Assembly: GCF_009687865.1 (NCBI RefSeq)
Contig: NZ_BLAE01000011.1
Coordinates: forward strand, 22,774 to 86,773
Length of the DNA: 64,000 nt
From: Acrocarpospora macrocephala
GTDB taxonomy: Bacteria > Actinomycetota > Actinomycetes > Streptosporangiales > Streptosporangiaceae
Direction: 5' to 3'
A program made the translations under genes and the position numbers. This document shows, one piece after another, positions 1-8,705 of the stretch; the stretch's first letter is position 1; each line of letters opens with the position of its first letter. The notes beneath the pieces are model-generated. The model saw only the letters and a list, made by a program, of their open reading frames with translations, ran no database searches and had not been told where the DNA came from.

Positions 1-2072
1 CCAACCCCTGCGCCTCCCCCTCCCCCTCTCCGTCTCCGTCTCCTTCGCCTTCCCCGTCACCCTCACCCTCCCCGTCGCCTTCGCCTTCGCCTTCGCCGCA
101 GCCGTCGGGTACGCCTCTCGGCGGCGACCCCCGCGAAGACTCCATCTATTTCGTCATGACCGCCAGGTTCAACGACGGCGACCCGGCCAACAACAGGGGC
201 GGCAGCCAGCACACCCGCTCCGGCAACGCCGCCAACAACGACCCCATGTTCCGCGGCGACTTCAAAGGCCTGATCGACAAGCTCGACTACATCAAAGCCC
301 TCGGCTTCTCCGCGATCTGGATCACCCCGGTCGTGCTCAACCGCTCCGACTACGACTTCCACGGCTACCACGGCTACGACTTCCACCGGATCGACACCCG
401 CCTCGAATCCCCCGGGGCGACCTACCAGGACCTCATCAACCAGGCCCACGCCAAAGGCATCAAGATCTACCAGGACGTCGTCTACAACCACAGCTCACGC
501 TGGGGCGCGAAGGGCCTGTTCACCCCCACCGTGTACGGCGTGCGCGACAGCCAGTGGAGCTGGCTCTACCAGCCCCAGGTCCCCGGCCGCGAATACGACC
601 CCATGGTCGAGCACCAGGGCGACGACCCCACCCTGACCCCCGCCCAGAACGCCCTGGCCAAAGGCAGGCCGTACAACGGAGACCAGTGGTCGACCACCGT
701 TCCGCCGGGCAACACCTGCCAGAACTGGGGCCTGCCCACGCAGTACACCAGCCCCGAAGGTTTCCGCATCTACAACTGCCAGTGGCCCAGCCCCACCTCC
801 GGCATGTTCCCCGCCCAGTACTACCACCAGTGCTGGATCGGCAACTGGGAAGGCGAGGACGCCCGCAGCTGCTGGCTCCACGACGACCTGGCCGACTTCA
901 ACACCGAAAGCCCCGCCGTCCAGAACTACCTGATCGACGTCTACAACAAGTTCATCGACATGGGCGTGGACGGCTTCCGCGTCGACACCGCCGTCCACAT
1001 CCCCCGCAACACCTGGAACCGCCGCTTCCTCCCCGCCCTGCGCCAGCACGCCACCGAGAAGTTCGGCCCCGAGAAAGCCGCCGACTTCTACGTCTTCGGC
1101 GAAGTGGCCGCCTTCGTCCACGACAAATGGAACCGAGGCTCCGTCAACCACTCCGCCCAGTTCTTCACCTGGAAGGAACGCCAGGCCTACGACCCCGACG
1201 ACGTGAAAGCCGCCATCGAGCAATACAACTACGAGAACCTGCTGGGCCCCGCAGGCCAGCCCACCAGCGACAACGCCTTCCTCAACGGCAACGCTTACCA
1301 CGCCCCCGACCACTCCAAGTTCTCCGGCATGAACGTCATCGACATGCGCATGCACATGAACTTCGGCGAGGCCGCCAACGCCTTCAACAACGGCCGCGAC
1401 TCCGACGACAGCTACAACGACGCCACCTACAACACCGTCTACGTCGACTCCCACGACTACGGCCCCAACAAGTCCACGGTCCGCTACGCGGGCGGCACCG
1501 ACGCCTGGGCCGAGAACATGTCCCTGATGTGGACCTTCCGCGGCATCCCCACCCTCTACTACGGCTCAGAAATCGAATTCCAGGCAGGCAAGCCCATCGA
1601 CTGCGGCCCCACCTGCCCCCTGGCCACAACCGGCCGCGCCTACTACGGCGACAAACTCTCCGGAACCCTCACCACCACCGACTTCGGCGCAGTCTCCTCC
1701 GCCTCCGGAGCGGTAGCCACCACCCTCTCCCAGCCCCTCGTCAAACACGTGCAACGCCTCAACCAGATCCGCCGCGCCGTCCCCGCCCTCCAAAAAGGCC
1801 AGTACTCCACCCAGGGCATCACCGGCCAAATGGCCTTCAAACGCCGCTTCACCGAAGGCCCCGCCGACAGCTTCGTCCTGGTGACCATCTCCGGCCCAGC
1901 CACCTTCACCGGCATCCCCAACGGCACCTACACCGACGCCATCACCGGCGACACAAAAACCGTCACCACCGGCTCCCTGACCATCCCCCTGTCCGGAAAA
2001 GGCAACCTCCGGGCATACGTACTGAACTCCACAGTCGGCAAGGTCGGCGCAACCGGCCCCTACCTGAACTAA
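1..2072 (+). CDS. Secreted GH13 alpha-amylase family enzyme, 5' end outside window
   Basis: Glycoside hydrolase family 13 catalytic domain, probably an extracellular alpha-amylase acting on alpha-glucans. The reading frame is open from base 3 and begins inside a Ser-Pro repeat linker (about 14 SP units), so an N-terminal part, perhaps a signal peptide and a carbohydrate-binding module, lies upstream of the window. An internal ATG at 156 is not the start. GH13 region I is visible as DVVYNHSS, region II as GFRVDTAVH with the nucleophile Asp codon at 984, region III as FGEVA with the acid/base Glu codon at 1101, and region IV as DSHDYG with Asp codon at 1455. A beta-rich C-terminal domain follows. 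The frame ends at TAA just before a strong hairpin. The exact product specificity (amylase or pullulanase-like) cannot be told. Confidence 0.9.
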   Translation, partial: NPCASPSPSPSPSPSPSPSPSPSPSPSPSPSPQPSGTPLGGDPREDSIYFVMTARFNDGDPANNRGGSQHTRSGNAANNDPMFRGDFKGLIDKLDYIKALGFSAIWITPVVLNRSDYDFHGYHGYDFHRIDTRLESPGATYQDLINQAHAKGIKIYQDVVYNHSSRWGAKGLFTPTVYGVRDSQWSWLYQPQVPGREYDPMVEHQGDDPTLTPAQNALAKGRPYNGDQWSTTVPPGNTCQNWGLPTQYTSPEGFRIYNCQWPSPTSGMFPAQYYHQCWIGNWEGEDARSCWLHDDLADFNTESPAVQNYLIDVYNKFIDMGVDGFRVDTAVHIPRNTWNRRFLPALRQHATEKFGPEKAADFYVFGEVAAFVHDKWNRGSVNHSAQFFTWKERQAYDPDDVKAAIEQYNYENLLGPAGQPTSDNAFLNGNAYHAPDHSKFSGMNVIDMRMHMNFGEAANAFNNGRDSDDSYNDATYNTVYVDSHDYGPNKSTVRYAGGTDAWAENMSLMWTFRGIPTLYYGSEIEFQAGKPIDCGPTCPLATTGRAYYGDKLSGTLTTTDFGAVSSASGAVATTLSQPLVKHVQRLNQIRRAVPALQKGQYSTQGITGQMAFKRRFTEGPADSFVLVTISGPATFTGIPNGTYTDAITGDTKTVTTGSLTIPLSGKGNLRAYVLNSTVGKVGATGPYLN

Positions 2073-2083
2073 CGCGGTAGTCC

Positions 2084-2121
2084 GGGCTCCCTTCACCCGC
2101 CCACATGGACGAAGGGAGCCC
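2084..2121. terminator. Hairpin between convergent genes
   Basis: Perfect 11-bp inverted repeat, GGGCTCCCTTC at 2084-2094 and GAAGGGAGCCC at 2111-2121, with a 16-nt loop. It lies 11 bases after the amylase stop and before the stop of the convergent gene, so it can serve both strands. There is no U-tract, which is usual for actinomycetes. Confidence 0.75.
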
Positions 2122-2155
2122 AGAGCGTGGGCGCGGCCGTACGGGGTGGCGGACC

Positions 2156-3175
2156 TCAACCGCCACCCAGCGGTACCGGCCAGCTGTCGGGAGTCGCGAC
2201 CACGGGACGCCGGTAGGGAACGCAGATCACCCAGCCAAGGTGATGCAGCAGCGACACCGCCTCGCCGACGGTGTGGTCGCTGGCGCGGTGCCGCATTCTC
2301 AACTCCTCGCGCACGGGGATCACATGGAGGATTCGGAGCTTGCCTGTGAAGATCTGGCCGGCCAGGTCGGCGGCAATCTGCTGATAGAGCGGGAGAGGGT
2401 GCCCGGCGCTGGCGGGGCCGGTGAAATGGGCCCGGCCGGATTCGGCGTGAATCAAGTCGCGATCGGTGAGCTCTCGCAGCGCTCGCCGGGCCGTGGCGTC
2501 GGAGATCGCGAATTCCCGCCGCAGCGCGGCGATGCTGGCGAACCGCTGCCCCGCGGAAAACTCCCCGACGGCGATCCGATCGGCCATGATGTCGGCGACC
2601 TGGACAAAGATGCATCTGTCGCATTCCCGGTCGATGGCGGAGGGACCGGCGAGAGCAGCACGGGCGGCACCCTCGCCGACACCGGTGTCACGACCGTTCC
2701 GGCCGTCCCGCCGCCGCGACGCCAGGAGCACATCCGCGCCGGGAATCGGATTGTTGCCTGAGCCGCCGACATACCAGGTGCCCTCGTCTTCATCCTCGCG
2801 CGGCGGCATGGGGATCACCCCGGGCACGCCGACGACGTATCCCAGGCCCGGTACCAGGCGGATGAAGTGCCGATCGGCCAGCTGGCGCAGCACGCGCCGT
2901 GCGGCCCAGCCGGGAATGTCGTGGATGTCCTTCAGCTTCTGAACGCTGGCCATCCGGGTGTCCCGAGCGAGTCTGCCGTCGGCGATCTGCCCGGCCAGGT
3001 CATCGATGATCTCCTCGCAGCGGCCTCTCATGACGGCCCAGCCCGGCCCGCCCCGGAACCGGGATCGCGCCCGGGGCGGAGTATCACTGCCCGGCAGGGC
3101 TGTCAGCGCCTCCTGTCCCCTGCCCGTCGCCGCTACGACGACCAAGCGCGGACGCTGGAACATCTCGTCGGTCAT
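2156..3175 (-). CDS. Protein with three tandem GntR-like winged helices
   Basis: A 339-aa putative DNA-binding regulator. Three stretches read as GntR-type winged helix-turn-helix domains: about residues 46-112 (RCEEIIDDLAGQIADGRL onward), 184-252 (VQVADIMADRIAVGEFSAGQ onward) and 260-325 (LPLYQQIAADLAGQIFTGKL onward). The linkers are rich in Arg and acidic residues. No effector-binding domain such as FCD, UTRA or aminotransferase is visible, so this is not a normal GntR protein, which has one wHTH plus a ligand domain. The start ATG overlaps the TGA of the upstream small gene (ATGA), implying translational coupling. The target is unknown. Confidence is good for the fold and low for the role. 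Confidence 0.75.
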   Translation of the reverse strand: MTDEMFQRPRLVVVAATGRGQEALTALPGSDTPPRARSRFRGGPGWAVMRGRCEEIIDDLAGQIADGRLARDTRMASVQKLKDIHDIPGWAARRVLRQLADRHFIRLVPGLGYVVGVPGVIPMPPREDEDEGTWYVGGSGNNPIPGADVLLASRRRDGRNGRDTGVGEGAARAALAGPSAIDRECDRCIFVQVADIMADRIAVGEFSAGQRFASIAALRREFAISDATARRALRELTDRDLIHAESGRAHFTGPASAGHPLPLYQQIAADLAGQIFTGKLRILHVIPVREELRMRHRASDHTVGEAVSLLHHLGWVICVPYRRPVVATPDSWPVPLGGG

Positions 3176-3498
3176 CTCGCCCTCCCGGCCCCGAGGCGGT
3201 CAAGTGCGAGCTCACTCTCAGCCGACTCGTACCCGGCCAGTGCTTCGCGGCTGCGGTCGCCGAATTGGTGGTGAAAGGCGGCGGCCTGCTCGAAGGTGGC
3301 CAGTGCGCCAGGCCGGATCCGCGTGATCATGCCTGCTCCGGCCAACCGCTCCAGCTGCTGCCGGACTCGGCCGATCCGCTCCCCGGCCAACGAAGCGGCC
3401 ACCTTCCCCGAGAATGACGCCCCAGGCTGCAGGCCGAGCAGCCGCGCACCACCCCTCGCCGACGCCGATTCATCAGCTTGTTGAAGATGAGCTTCCAT
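3172..3498 (-). CDS. Small winged-helix-like protein coupled to the triple-wHTH gene
   Basis: A 108-aa protein starting MEAHLQQADESASARGG, preceded by GGTAGGGAGAGAA, a good ribosome site. The middle (SGKVAASLAGERIGRVRQQL followed by ERLAGAGMITRI) reads as a helix-turn-helix with a wing, so it is probably a small DNA-binding partner. The frame stays open further upstream to 4014, but that part overlaps the ATPase gene in another frame and has no family character, so the ATG at 3498 is chosen. Its stop overlaps the next start by four bases. The family is not recognised. Confidence 0.6.
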   Translation of the reverse strand: MEAHLQQADESASARGGARLLGLQPGASFSGKVAASLAGERIGRVRQQLERLAGAGMITRIRPGALATFEQAAAFHHQFGDRSREALAGYESAESELALDRLGAGRAR

Positions 3499-3590
3499 TT
3501 CTCTCCCTACCTGATGGGCAGCTGATCTGGGGAAACGGTGAGGACGGCGCATGCGAGCTTCGTGGGATACACGGCTCCCATTGGTGCATG

Positions 3591-4058
3591 TCAGGTCACT
3601 TCCGGTGGCGCGGCGAAGGACCCGGGGTGTGCTAGGTCGGCCCACACGACGCGGTGACCACACTCCATGCGCTCCGTGCCACAGCGGACCGACAGGCTCG
3701 CCACGAGGCCGAGACCGCGTCCCGATGACTCCATGGAGTCCATCTGCACAGGAACGAAGCGGGGCTCCGGCGTCGCCGTGCCCGGGTCGATCACTTCGAC
3801 CCGAACGAAATCGTCCCTGATGCCGAGCCGCACCTTGACCCAGTCGCGTTGCACACCCAGGGGCACATGCTGGAGTACGTTCGTCACCAGCTCGGAGACA
3901 ACCAGCAGGGCATCGGACCGGACCGCCGGGCAACCATCCGCCAGCCATAGCTTGATCGCTTGTCTTGCCTGCCGTGGTGTCTTGGCGCTGCGCCGTAGCG
4001 TCGTGCCTTTCCACACGGCGACGTCTGGCATCTGCGTGGATTTGGCTCCAGCTGACAC
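3591..4058 (-). CDS. RsbW-like ATP-binding protein (HATPase_c_2)
   Basis: A 155-aa cytoplasmic single-domain GHKL ATPase of the anti-sigma factor/serine kinase type abundant in actinomycetes. The N box is SDALLVVSELVTNVLQH, the G1 box VEVIDPG and the G2 box GRGLGLVASLS. There is no dimerisation or sensor domain. It lies back to back with an XRE/DUF5753 gene and near a DUF397 gene. That trio resembles the abaA/whiJ-type regulatory loci of Streptomyces, where such ATPases modulate development or antibiotic production. A gap of 92 bp separates it from the small wHTH gene downstream, so cotranscription is possible but unproven. Confidence 0.85.
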   Translation of the reverse strand: MSAGAKSTQMPDVAVWKGTTLRRSAKTPRQARQAIKLWLADGCPAVRSDALLVVSELVTNVLQHVPLGVQRDWVKVRLGIRDDFVRVEVIDPGTATPEPRFVPVQMDSMESSGRGLGLVASLSVRCGTERMECGHRVVWADLAHPGSFAAPPEVT

Positions 4059-4282
4059 GAAATCACCGACTTATCCGAGTTACTGCTCACGATCATCAAG
4101 ACAGACACGCTGTCGCTTTCGACTGTGTCGATCTCAGCATGAACACTCACACGAGCCATTGGTACGTCAATCTCGTGAAACCTGTACGACAAAGAAATAC
4201 AGGCCTTATGTATTGATTGTCGTTTCGTCGTCGCTGTACGGTCACGAACAGCAATGCCCCTGCCCATGACCGTGGAGGCGCT

Positions 4283-5097
4283 TTGGAGGCTCAACCAGGC
4301 GGGGAGATATCACCTCGGGCCCGCTTCGCGGCCGACCTTGCCGAGCACCGCAAAGCCGCTCGGATGACGCAGGCCGCGCTGGCGGCGCGCATACGCTGCC
4401 ATGAATCGCTCATCAGCCACATCGAGACCGGCCGTCGAGCCCCTTCGCTCGAATTCGCCGAAGAGGCGGACAGGGCATTCGGCTTGAACGGGCATTTTGT
4501 TGCCCTCTTCACTCGAATATCCCAATCGCCCGCACTCGGCTGGTTCGCGCGCTGGGTTGAGGAGATCGAGCCACGAGCCGTCATCTTGCAATCCTGGGAT
4601 CCGCTGCTGATCCCTGGAGTGCTGCAAAACGCCGAGTACGCCCGCGCGATCTTCGCCACCACTGCCCCAGCCGACGCGTCGAAGAACGAGTGCAAGCGCG
4701 CATCCGGCGCATTGGGATCTTCAGCGGTCCCAACCCACCCGCCTTTCTCGCGCTCATCGATGAGGGGGTGTTGCATCGTCCCATCGGCGGGCCCGACGTC
4801 CTGGCTGCCCAGCTCCGCTACCTGCTGGAACTCTCCCAGCATCCACGGATCACTGTCCAACTCGTACCTATCGCCGCGGGCGCTGTAGCTGGCATGATGA
4901 GCGCGTTCGCGTTGGCGCGACTGCTCGACGGCTCTGAGGTTGTCTCAGCGGACTCGGTCCTGTCTGGCCACGTCACCGGCGACCATGAAGCGGTCGCGAG
5001 CCTCAAACAGAGGTATGACACCATCAGGGCGGACGCGCAGCCGAAGAACGTAACGCAACAGGCGATAGAGGATGCGGTTAGGAAATGGACCAGTTGA
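4283..5097 (+). pseudogene. XRE/DUF5753 regulator interrupted by a frameshift
   Basis: Helix-turn-helix regulator of the WhiJ type. The N-terminal HTH (RKAARMTQAALAARIRCHES, residues about 20-60) is followed by a DUF5753 domain (WFARWVEEIEPRAVILQSW, then LIPGVLQNAEYARAIF). At about 4688-4692 the frame breaks: the DUF5753 domain continues in the -1 frame as VQARIRRIGIFSGPNPPAFL and on to the stop at 5097. The usual order in the family is ...EVQARI..., so loss of one G in a GAGGTG context explains it. The start is the TTG at 4283, which has GGAGG at a good distance; a TTG at 4217 would add 22 residues. It could be a mutation or a base-call error. No slippery heptamer is visible. Confidence 0.8.
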
Positions 5098-5291
5098 ACC
5101 TCGACGACGCGGAGTGGCGCAAGTCCAGCGCCAGCGGCGACAACGGGCAGTGCGTGGAAGTCGCCACCAACCTGCCCGGCATCGTCGCGGTCCGCGACAG
5201 CAAGAACCCCCAGGGCCTCGCACTGATCTTCACTCCCGGAGAGTGGAAGGCGTTCCTCAAAGGCGCCAACCAGGGCGAATTCGACCTCTGA
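5085..5291 (+). CDS. DUF397 domain protein
   Basis: A 68-aa protein with the DUF397 pattern: WRKSSASGDNGQCVEVA, then VAVRDSKNPQGLALIFTPGE and EWKAFLKG. In Streptomyces such proteins are usually encoded right after an XRE/DUF5753 regulator and are thought to bind and modulate it. Here the ATG overlaps the end of the frameshifted regulator by 13 bases, so it was part of that operon. The length is normal for the family and the gene looks intact although its partner is broken. Confidence 0.9.
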   Translation: MDQLNLDDAEWRKSSASGDNGQCVEVATNLPGIVAVRDSKNPQGLALIFTPGEWKAFLKGANQGEFDL

Positions 5292-5469
5292 TGGTCCGTG
5301 CGGCGTAAGACAAGCGGCGCTCGCTAGCCGCGACGTCACCCGGCTTTCGCGACAGCCAGTAGCCAGCCCGCCAGGGTCCCATCGTGCGAGGGCCCTTGCG
5401 CTTTCTGAGCGACCGATCGAACCCGCTCCCCGTTCGGGTGGAGCAAATCCAGCCTCGCCATGCTTCGTC

Positions 5470-5920
5470 CCGCAGTCCACAGGACTGCCGCACGCGCCAA
5501 AGTGAACGGCCGCAAGAGAGCGTCCTGGTCGACGGCGGCGGGCTGCTGCTGGCGGTCATGGTCACGCCCGCCGACCGGCCCGACCGCGACATCGCCCGCG
5601 ACCTTTTGTGGCGGGCACGCCTGACTCACCCCGAGCTGACCTTGGCCTGGGCCGACAGCGCCTACGCCGGCACGCTGGTGAACTGGGCCCGCGACTCCTC
5701 GGCCTCACCATCAAGATCGTGTCCCGGCCGCCGGGCAGACCGGCTTCGTCGTGCTACCCAAACGGTGGGTGGTCGAATGGACACTGAGCTGATCATGCGC
5801 GCCCGCCGCAACTGCCGCGACCACGAACGCCTGGTCCAGCACAGCGAGGCGCATATCTCCTGGTCAGCGATCACCCTGATGACCCGCCGCCGGACCCGGC
5901 CACGGCCGAGCCCGCGCTGA
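5470..5920 (+). pseudogene. Decayed IS5-type transposase remnant
   Basis: The C-terminal half of a DDE transposase can be pieced together from several frames. AKVNGRKR-like sequence near 5495 is followed by VLVDGGGLLLAVMVTPADRP, then DIARDLLWRARLTHPELTL, AWADSAYAGTLVNWA and, after frame changes, TIKIVSRPPG, GFVVLPKRWVVEWTLS and IMRARRNCRDHERL. This order matches IS5/IS1182-like transposases of actinomycetes. At least three indels and the lack of an N-terminal half show it is dead. No terminal inverted repeats or target duplication were found. It sits at the edge of the regulator module. Confidence 0.75.
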
Positions 5921-5941
5921 GCGCCCACCGCCGACCGTCCG

Positions 5942-6574
5942 CTACCGCGGCTGGCCGACCTGGTGAACCAGCGCACGCTCGGCCATGGCGATCAGCCGGT
6001 CGGCGACCGCGTCGGCTGCCAGGCCGCGGCCGGTGAACAGCAGGTCGAAGGTGTCGAAGCTGCTGATCACGTACAGGATGTCGGTGGCCTCCTGGACGGT
6101 GATGCCGGCCCGGAGCAGGTTCTGGTCTGCCAGGCGCTGGGCCAGATGGCGCATGCCTTCGGCACGTCCGACCTCATCGTGCCGGACGGTGTCGGCCAGG
6201 GCGTCGGCATGGAGCGCAGCCATCGAATAGATCGCGCGCACCACACCACGTTCGGCCGCGTACACGTGGGCGCCGGCGCGCAGGCTGCCGCGCAGGTGCT
6301 CGCCCGCGTCGTGGTGGGCCACCGCGGTGACGATGCGGTCGAACCCGGCCCGGTCCAAAAGATCGCGGAACACCGCGTCGAACAACCCGGCCCGCGACTC
6401 GAAGATCACATAGATGGTGGACCGGGCGACCCGAGCCTTGTTCGCCACCTTGTCCAGGCTGAGCGGCTCGGACGGCGCCTCACGCAACCGGTCGTAGGCG
6501 GCCTGCAGGATCCGGCGGCGGTTCTCCGCGGCCGTATCGGCCCGCAGACGCTGCTCGTACTTACGCGTATTCAT
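5942..6574 (-). CDS. TetR family regulator
   Basis: A 210-aa repressor-type protein. The N-terminal HTH covers about residues 12-60 (RILQAAYDRLREAPSEPLSL, then VANKARVARSTIYVIFESRA) and is followed by a helical ligand domain. It is divergent from the secreted protease gene, with 93 bp between the two start codons. That gap holds inverted repeats, so it may control itself and the protease. The ligand is unknown. Confidence 0.88.
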   Translation of the reverse strand: MNTRKYEQRLRADTAAENRRRILQAAYDRLREAPSEPLSLDKVANKARVARSTIYVIFESRAGLFDAVFRDLLDRAGFDRIVTAVAHHDAGEHLRGSLRAGAHVYAAERGVVRAIYSMAALHADALADTVRHDEVGRAEGMRHLAQRLADQNLLRAGITVQEATDILYVISSFDTFDLLFTGRGLAADAVADRLIAMAERALVHQVGQPR

Positions 6575-6634
6575 ACCTGGACACCCTACATTCCATTGAC
6601 GTTATGTCCAATGAAGTACACACTGCCTTACGAA

Positions 6635-6647
6635 AGACAGACTGTCT
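6635..6647. promoter_or_regulatory. Inverted repeat upstream of protease gene
   Basis: AGACAG-A-CTGTCT, a perfect 6-bp palindrome 20 bases before the protease ATG. A second short symmetry, CATTG...CAATG (6594-6613), overlaps a TTGACG that could be a -35 box at 6596-6601. Both are candidate operators for the divergent TetR protein. This rests on symmetry only. Confidence 0.4.
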
Positions 6648-6667
6648 CACGAAAAAGGAGAAAGATC

Positions 6668-8017
6668 ATGTCCGTGTTACGTCGGACTCTCACCTCCGTC
6701 GGCGCGCTGGCACTCACCGCGACGATGCTGGGCGGGCAGTCGGCCGCGATGGCCGACCCTGCCGACGGCAAGCCGGTCGAAAATCGGCCCGTCGCCATCA
6801 GCGACCCGGTTCCCGACGGCTACGGCTCCTGGCGGGAAGTGTTCACCGTCCAGTCCAAACTGCACGACGCCGCGATCGCGATCGTCGATGCGGCCGCGGG
6901 CGGGGACCAGCTCGGCTCGGTCAGCGCCAACCCGCTCGACCGCGCCGTAAAGGTCTACTGGAAGGGGCCCTTGCCCGAGCGGGTCGGGCAGCTCATCGAC
7001 CAACTCCGGCGCACGGTCCCGGTGGAGGTTCTCCCAGCCCGGTACTCGGAGCGGGAGTTGTTGTTAGAACAGGACCGAATCGGCCGGGAAACGCCCCCGG
7101 GTCAGCTGGCCGAGATCGGCCTTTTGCCCGACGCAAGCGGACTCGACGTGACCCTGCGACGCACCGCAGGGGTCGCTCCGGCCAGCCCCATCCACCTGGA
7201 AGTGCACCGGGGTGAGGCGCCGATGCCGATGTATGACCGCTACCACGACACCTCGCCGTTCTGGGGCGGCGCGGCCTTCTTCGTGGGCGCCCTGGGCGGA
7301 GGATGCACGGCTGGCTTCTCCGTCGTCGACCCGAAGAACCACCACATGATGGTGACCGCAGGTCACTGCGGCGCCATCGGCATGGACGCCGTGACCGGCG
7401 ACCCGACCCACGCGGGGAACGACTACATCGGCGAGTTCGTACGCATCAACGCACAGCGCGACGCGGCTGTGATGGACCCATCCATTGTGCCCGTCCCGAG
7501 TGGATCGGCGAGCACCGGTGGGCGTGTCTACGTGGGAGCGTTCGCCTCCAGCCAGGCGCCCTATACCGATGCGAGCAGCCTGCCCGTGTCGAACGCCACC
7601 GCCAGTCTCCGTGGCGAGATCGTGTTCACCAGCGGGTCCCGCTCCGGATTCCGGGGCAATATCCAGGTCACTGACCCCAGCACCCACATCTGGGTCGCCT
7701 CGGGCGAGGATGTGGACGGTGACGGCTCCGGAGACGGGCTGGCGTTCTATAAGCCCATGGTCAAAGCGGTCCAGCTGAATGGGCAGAACGCCACCGGCCA
7801 GGGCGACAGCGGCGGGCCGGTGGGTGAACTCACCCCTGACCAGTCGCACGTCATCGCCAAGGGCACCATCTCGGCCGGCGACCCTAACCACCCCGCCAGT
7901 TGCACGGGAGTGCCCGCGAGCACTACGCCGCTTCGGCGCTGCTCCAGCGTGGTCTGGTACGCCCCGATCATGGGCACGCTAGGGACCTTCAACCTCAAAA
8001 TCCTCACCTCCTACTAA
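6668..8017 (+). CDS. Secreted S1 (trypsin/streptogrisin-like) serine protease
   Basis: A 449-aa pre-pro-protease. The start is ATG 6668 with AAAGGAGAAAGATC in front; a longer open frame upstream runs through the TetR promoter and is rejected. The signal peptide covers residues 1-30 (MSVLRRTLTSVGALALTATM, cut after AMA). A pro-region of about 170 residues follows, then the catalytic domain. The triad is His233 in VTAGHC, Asp265 in RDAAVMD and Ser381 in GQGDSGGP. Cysteines near the His loop and the C-terminus probably form disulfides. The domain carries an Asp/Gly-rich stretch (SGEDVDGDGSGDG) that could bind calcium. It acts outside the cell on proteins; its substrate is unknown. Confidence 0.9.
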   Translation: MSVLRRTLTSVGALALTATMLGGQSAAMADPADGKPVENRPVAISDPVPDGYGSWREVFTVQSKLHDAAIAIVDAAAGGDQLGSVSANPLDRAVKVYWKGPLPERVGQLIDQLRRTVPVEVLPARYSERELLLEQDRIGRETPPGQLAEIGLLPDASGLDVTLRRTAGVAPASPIHLEVHRGEAPMPMYDRYHDTSPFWGGAAFFVGALGGGCTAGFSVVDPKNHHMMVTAGHCGAIGMDAVTGDPTHAGNDYIGEFVRINAQRDAAVMDPSIVPVPSGSASTGGRVYVGAFASSQAPYTDASSLPVSNATASLRGEIVFTSGSRSGFRGNIQVTDPSTHIWVASGEDVDGDGSGDGLAFYKPMVKAVQLNGQNATGQGDSGGPVGELTPDQSHVIAKGTISAGDPNHPASCTGVPASTTPLRRCSSVVWYAPIMGTLGTFNLKILTSY

Positions 8018-8085
8018 CCCGCCTGAATCGTGTGAGCTCCCTTGCAGTTGCGGAAGGGTCTACGTGTCCCTCTGCCGCTGACCGA

Positions 8086-8130
8086 GGCTGACGGGCGGGC
8101 CGCATCTCACAAGCGGCCCGCCCGTCAGCC
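8086..8130. terminator. Strong bidirectional hairpin terminator
   Basis: Perfect 18-bp inverted repeat: GGCTGACGGGCGGGCCGC at 8086-8103, a 9-nt loop, and the complement at 8113-8130. It lies 68 bases after the protease stop, between convergent genes. The rest of the 272-bp gap (8018-8289) shows no gene. Confidence 0.9.
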
Positions 8131-8289
8131 ACCGGCACTAGCGCACTATCCGAAAGCAACGCAACCACGGGCCGACCATGGCGCTCGACAACCTGGTGGC
8201 CAACTCGCAGGCGCTTGGGAGGCAAGGCGGGACCGGCCCCGCAGACCAGGCCGACCGGCTCGAGCTGATCCGTACGGGTCCCGTCGCTT

Positions 8290-8565
8290 CTACGCAGGTT
8301 CCGCCGCGCGGGGGACGGCCAGTAGCGGGGTCATCCCCTCGTGTGTACCGCGGAGAAGCAGCGCGCACTCGAACTGCGGGCAGGGCGTGGTGATGCACTG
8401 CTTGGGCGACGGCACGCACACGTGCCCGAGCGGGCACACGACCGGGCATTTGTCCGGCGGGCAGGGGTACTGCGTATGCGAGCGGACCGCGTCGGCGGCC
8501 GCCCACGATGGTATGGCCGACAATCCGGCCCCGAGCATGGCGATCACGATGAGCTTGCGGATCAT
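8290..8565 (-). CDS. Small Cys-rich secreted protein
   Basis: A 91-aa protein starting MIRKLIVIAMLGAGLSAIPS, preceded by GGGGGAGAC. The first 26 residues are a signal peptide (cut near WAAADA). The mature part has seven cysteines within about 35 residues in a Pro-rich pattern: YPCPPDKCPVVCPLGHVC, then KQCITTPCPQFEC. The spacing looks like a disulfide-knotted mini-domain; a binding or inhibitor role is possible. It lies tail to tail with the protease across the terminator. The frame reaches 10 codons upstream of the chosen ATG without a better ribosome site. The family is not recognised. Confidence 0.7.
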   Translation of the reverse strand: MIRKLIVIAMLGAGLSAIPSWAAADAVRSHTQYPCPPDKCPVVCPLGHVCVPSPKQCITTPCPQFECALLLRGTHEGMTPLLAVPRAAEPA

Positions 8566-8705
8566 GTCTCCCCCGAAGACATCCGATGGAACCACTTACA
8601 CGATCATGATCGCATTTGGGCGTCAGGGAGTCGTGGAAGTATTCTCCGGGCGCGGCGTGGAGCTCACGAGTCGGAAGGGCGCCCGCCGGATGGAGAGGGA
8701 GAGAT

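Noticed and set aside
3499-4014. N-terminal extension of the small wHTH gene
   Set aside because: It overlaps the well-supported ATPase gene in another frame and lacks domain character; a good ribosome site marks the ATG at 3498.
4685-4700. Programmed -1 frameshift in the XRE/DUF5753 gene
   Set aside because: No slippery heptamer or downstream pseudoknot-like structure is visible, and the family is normally encoded in one frame.
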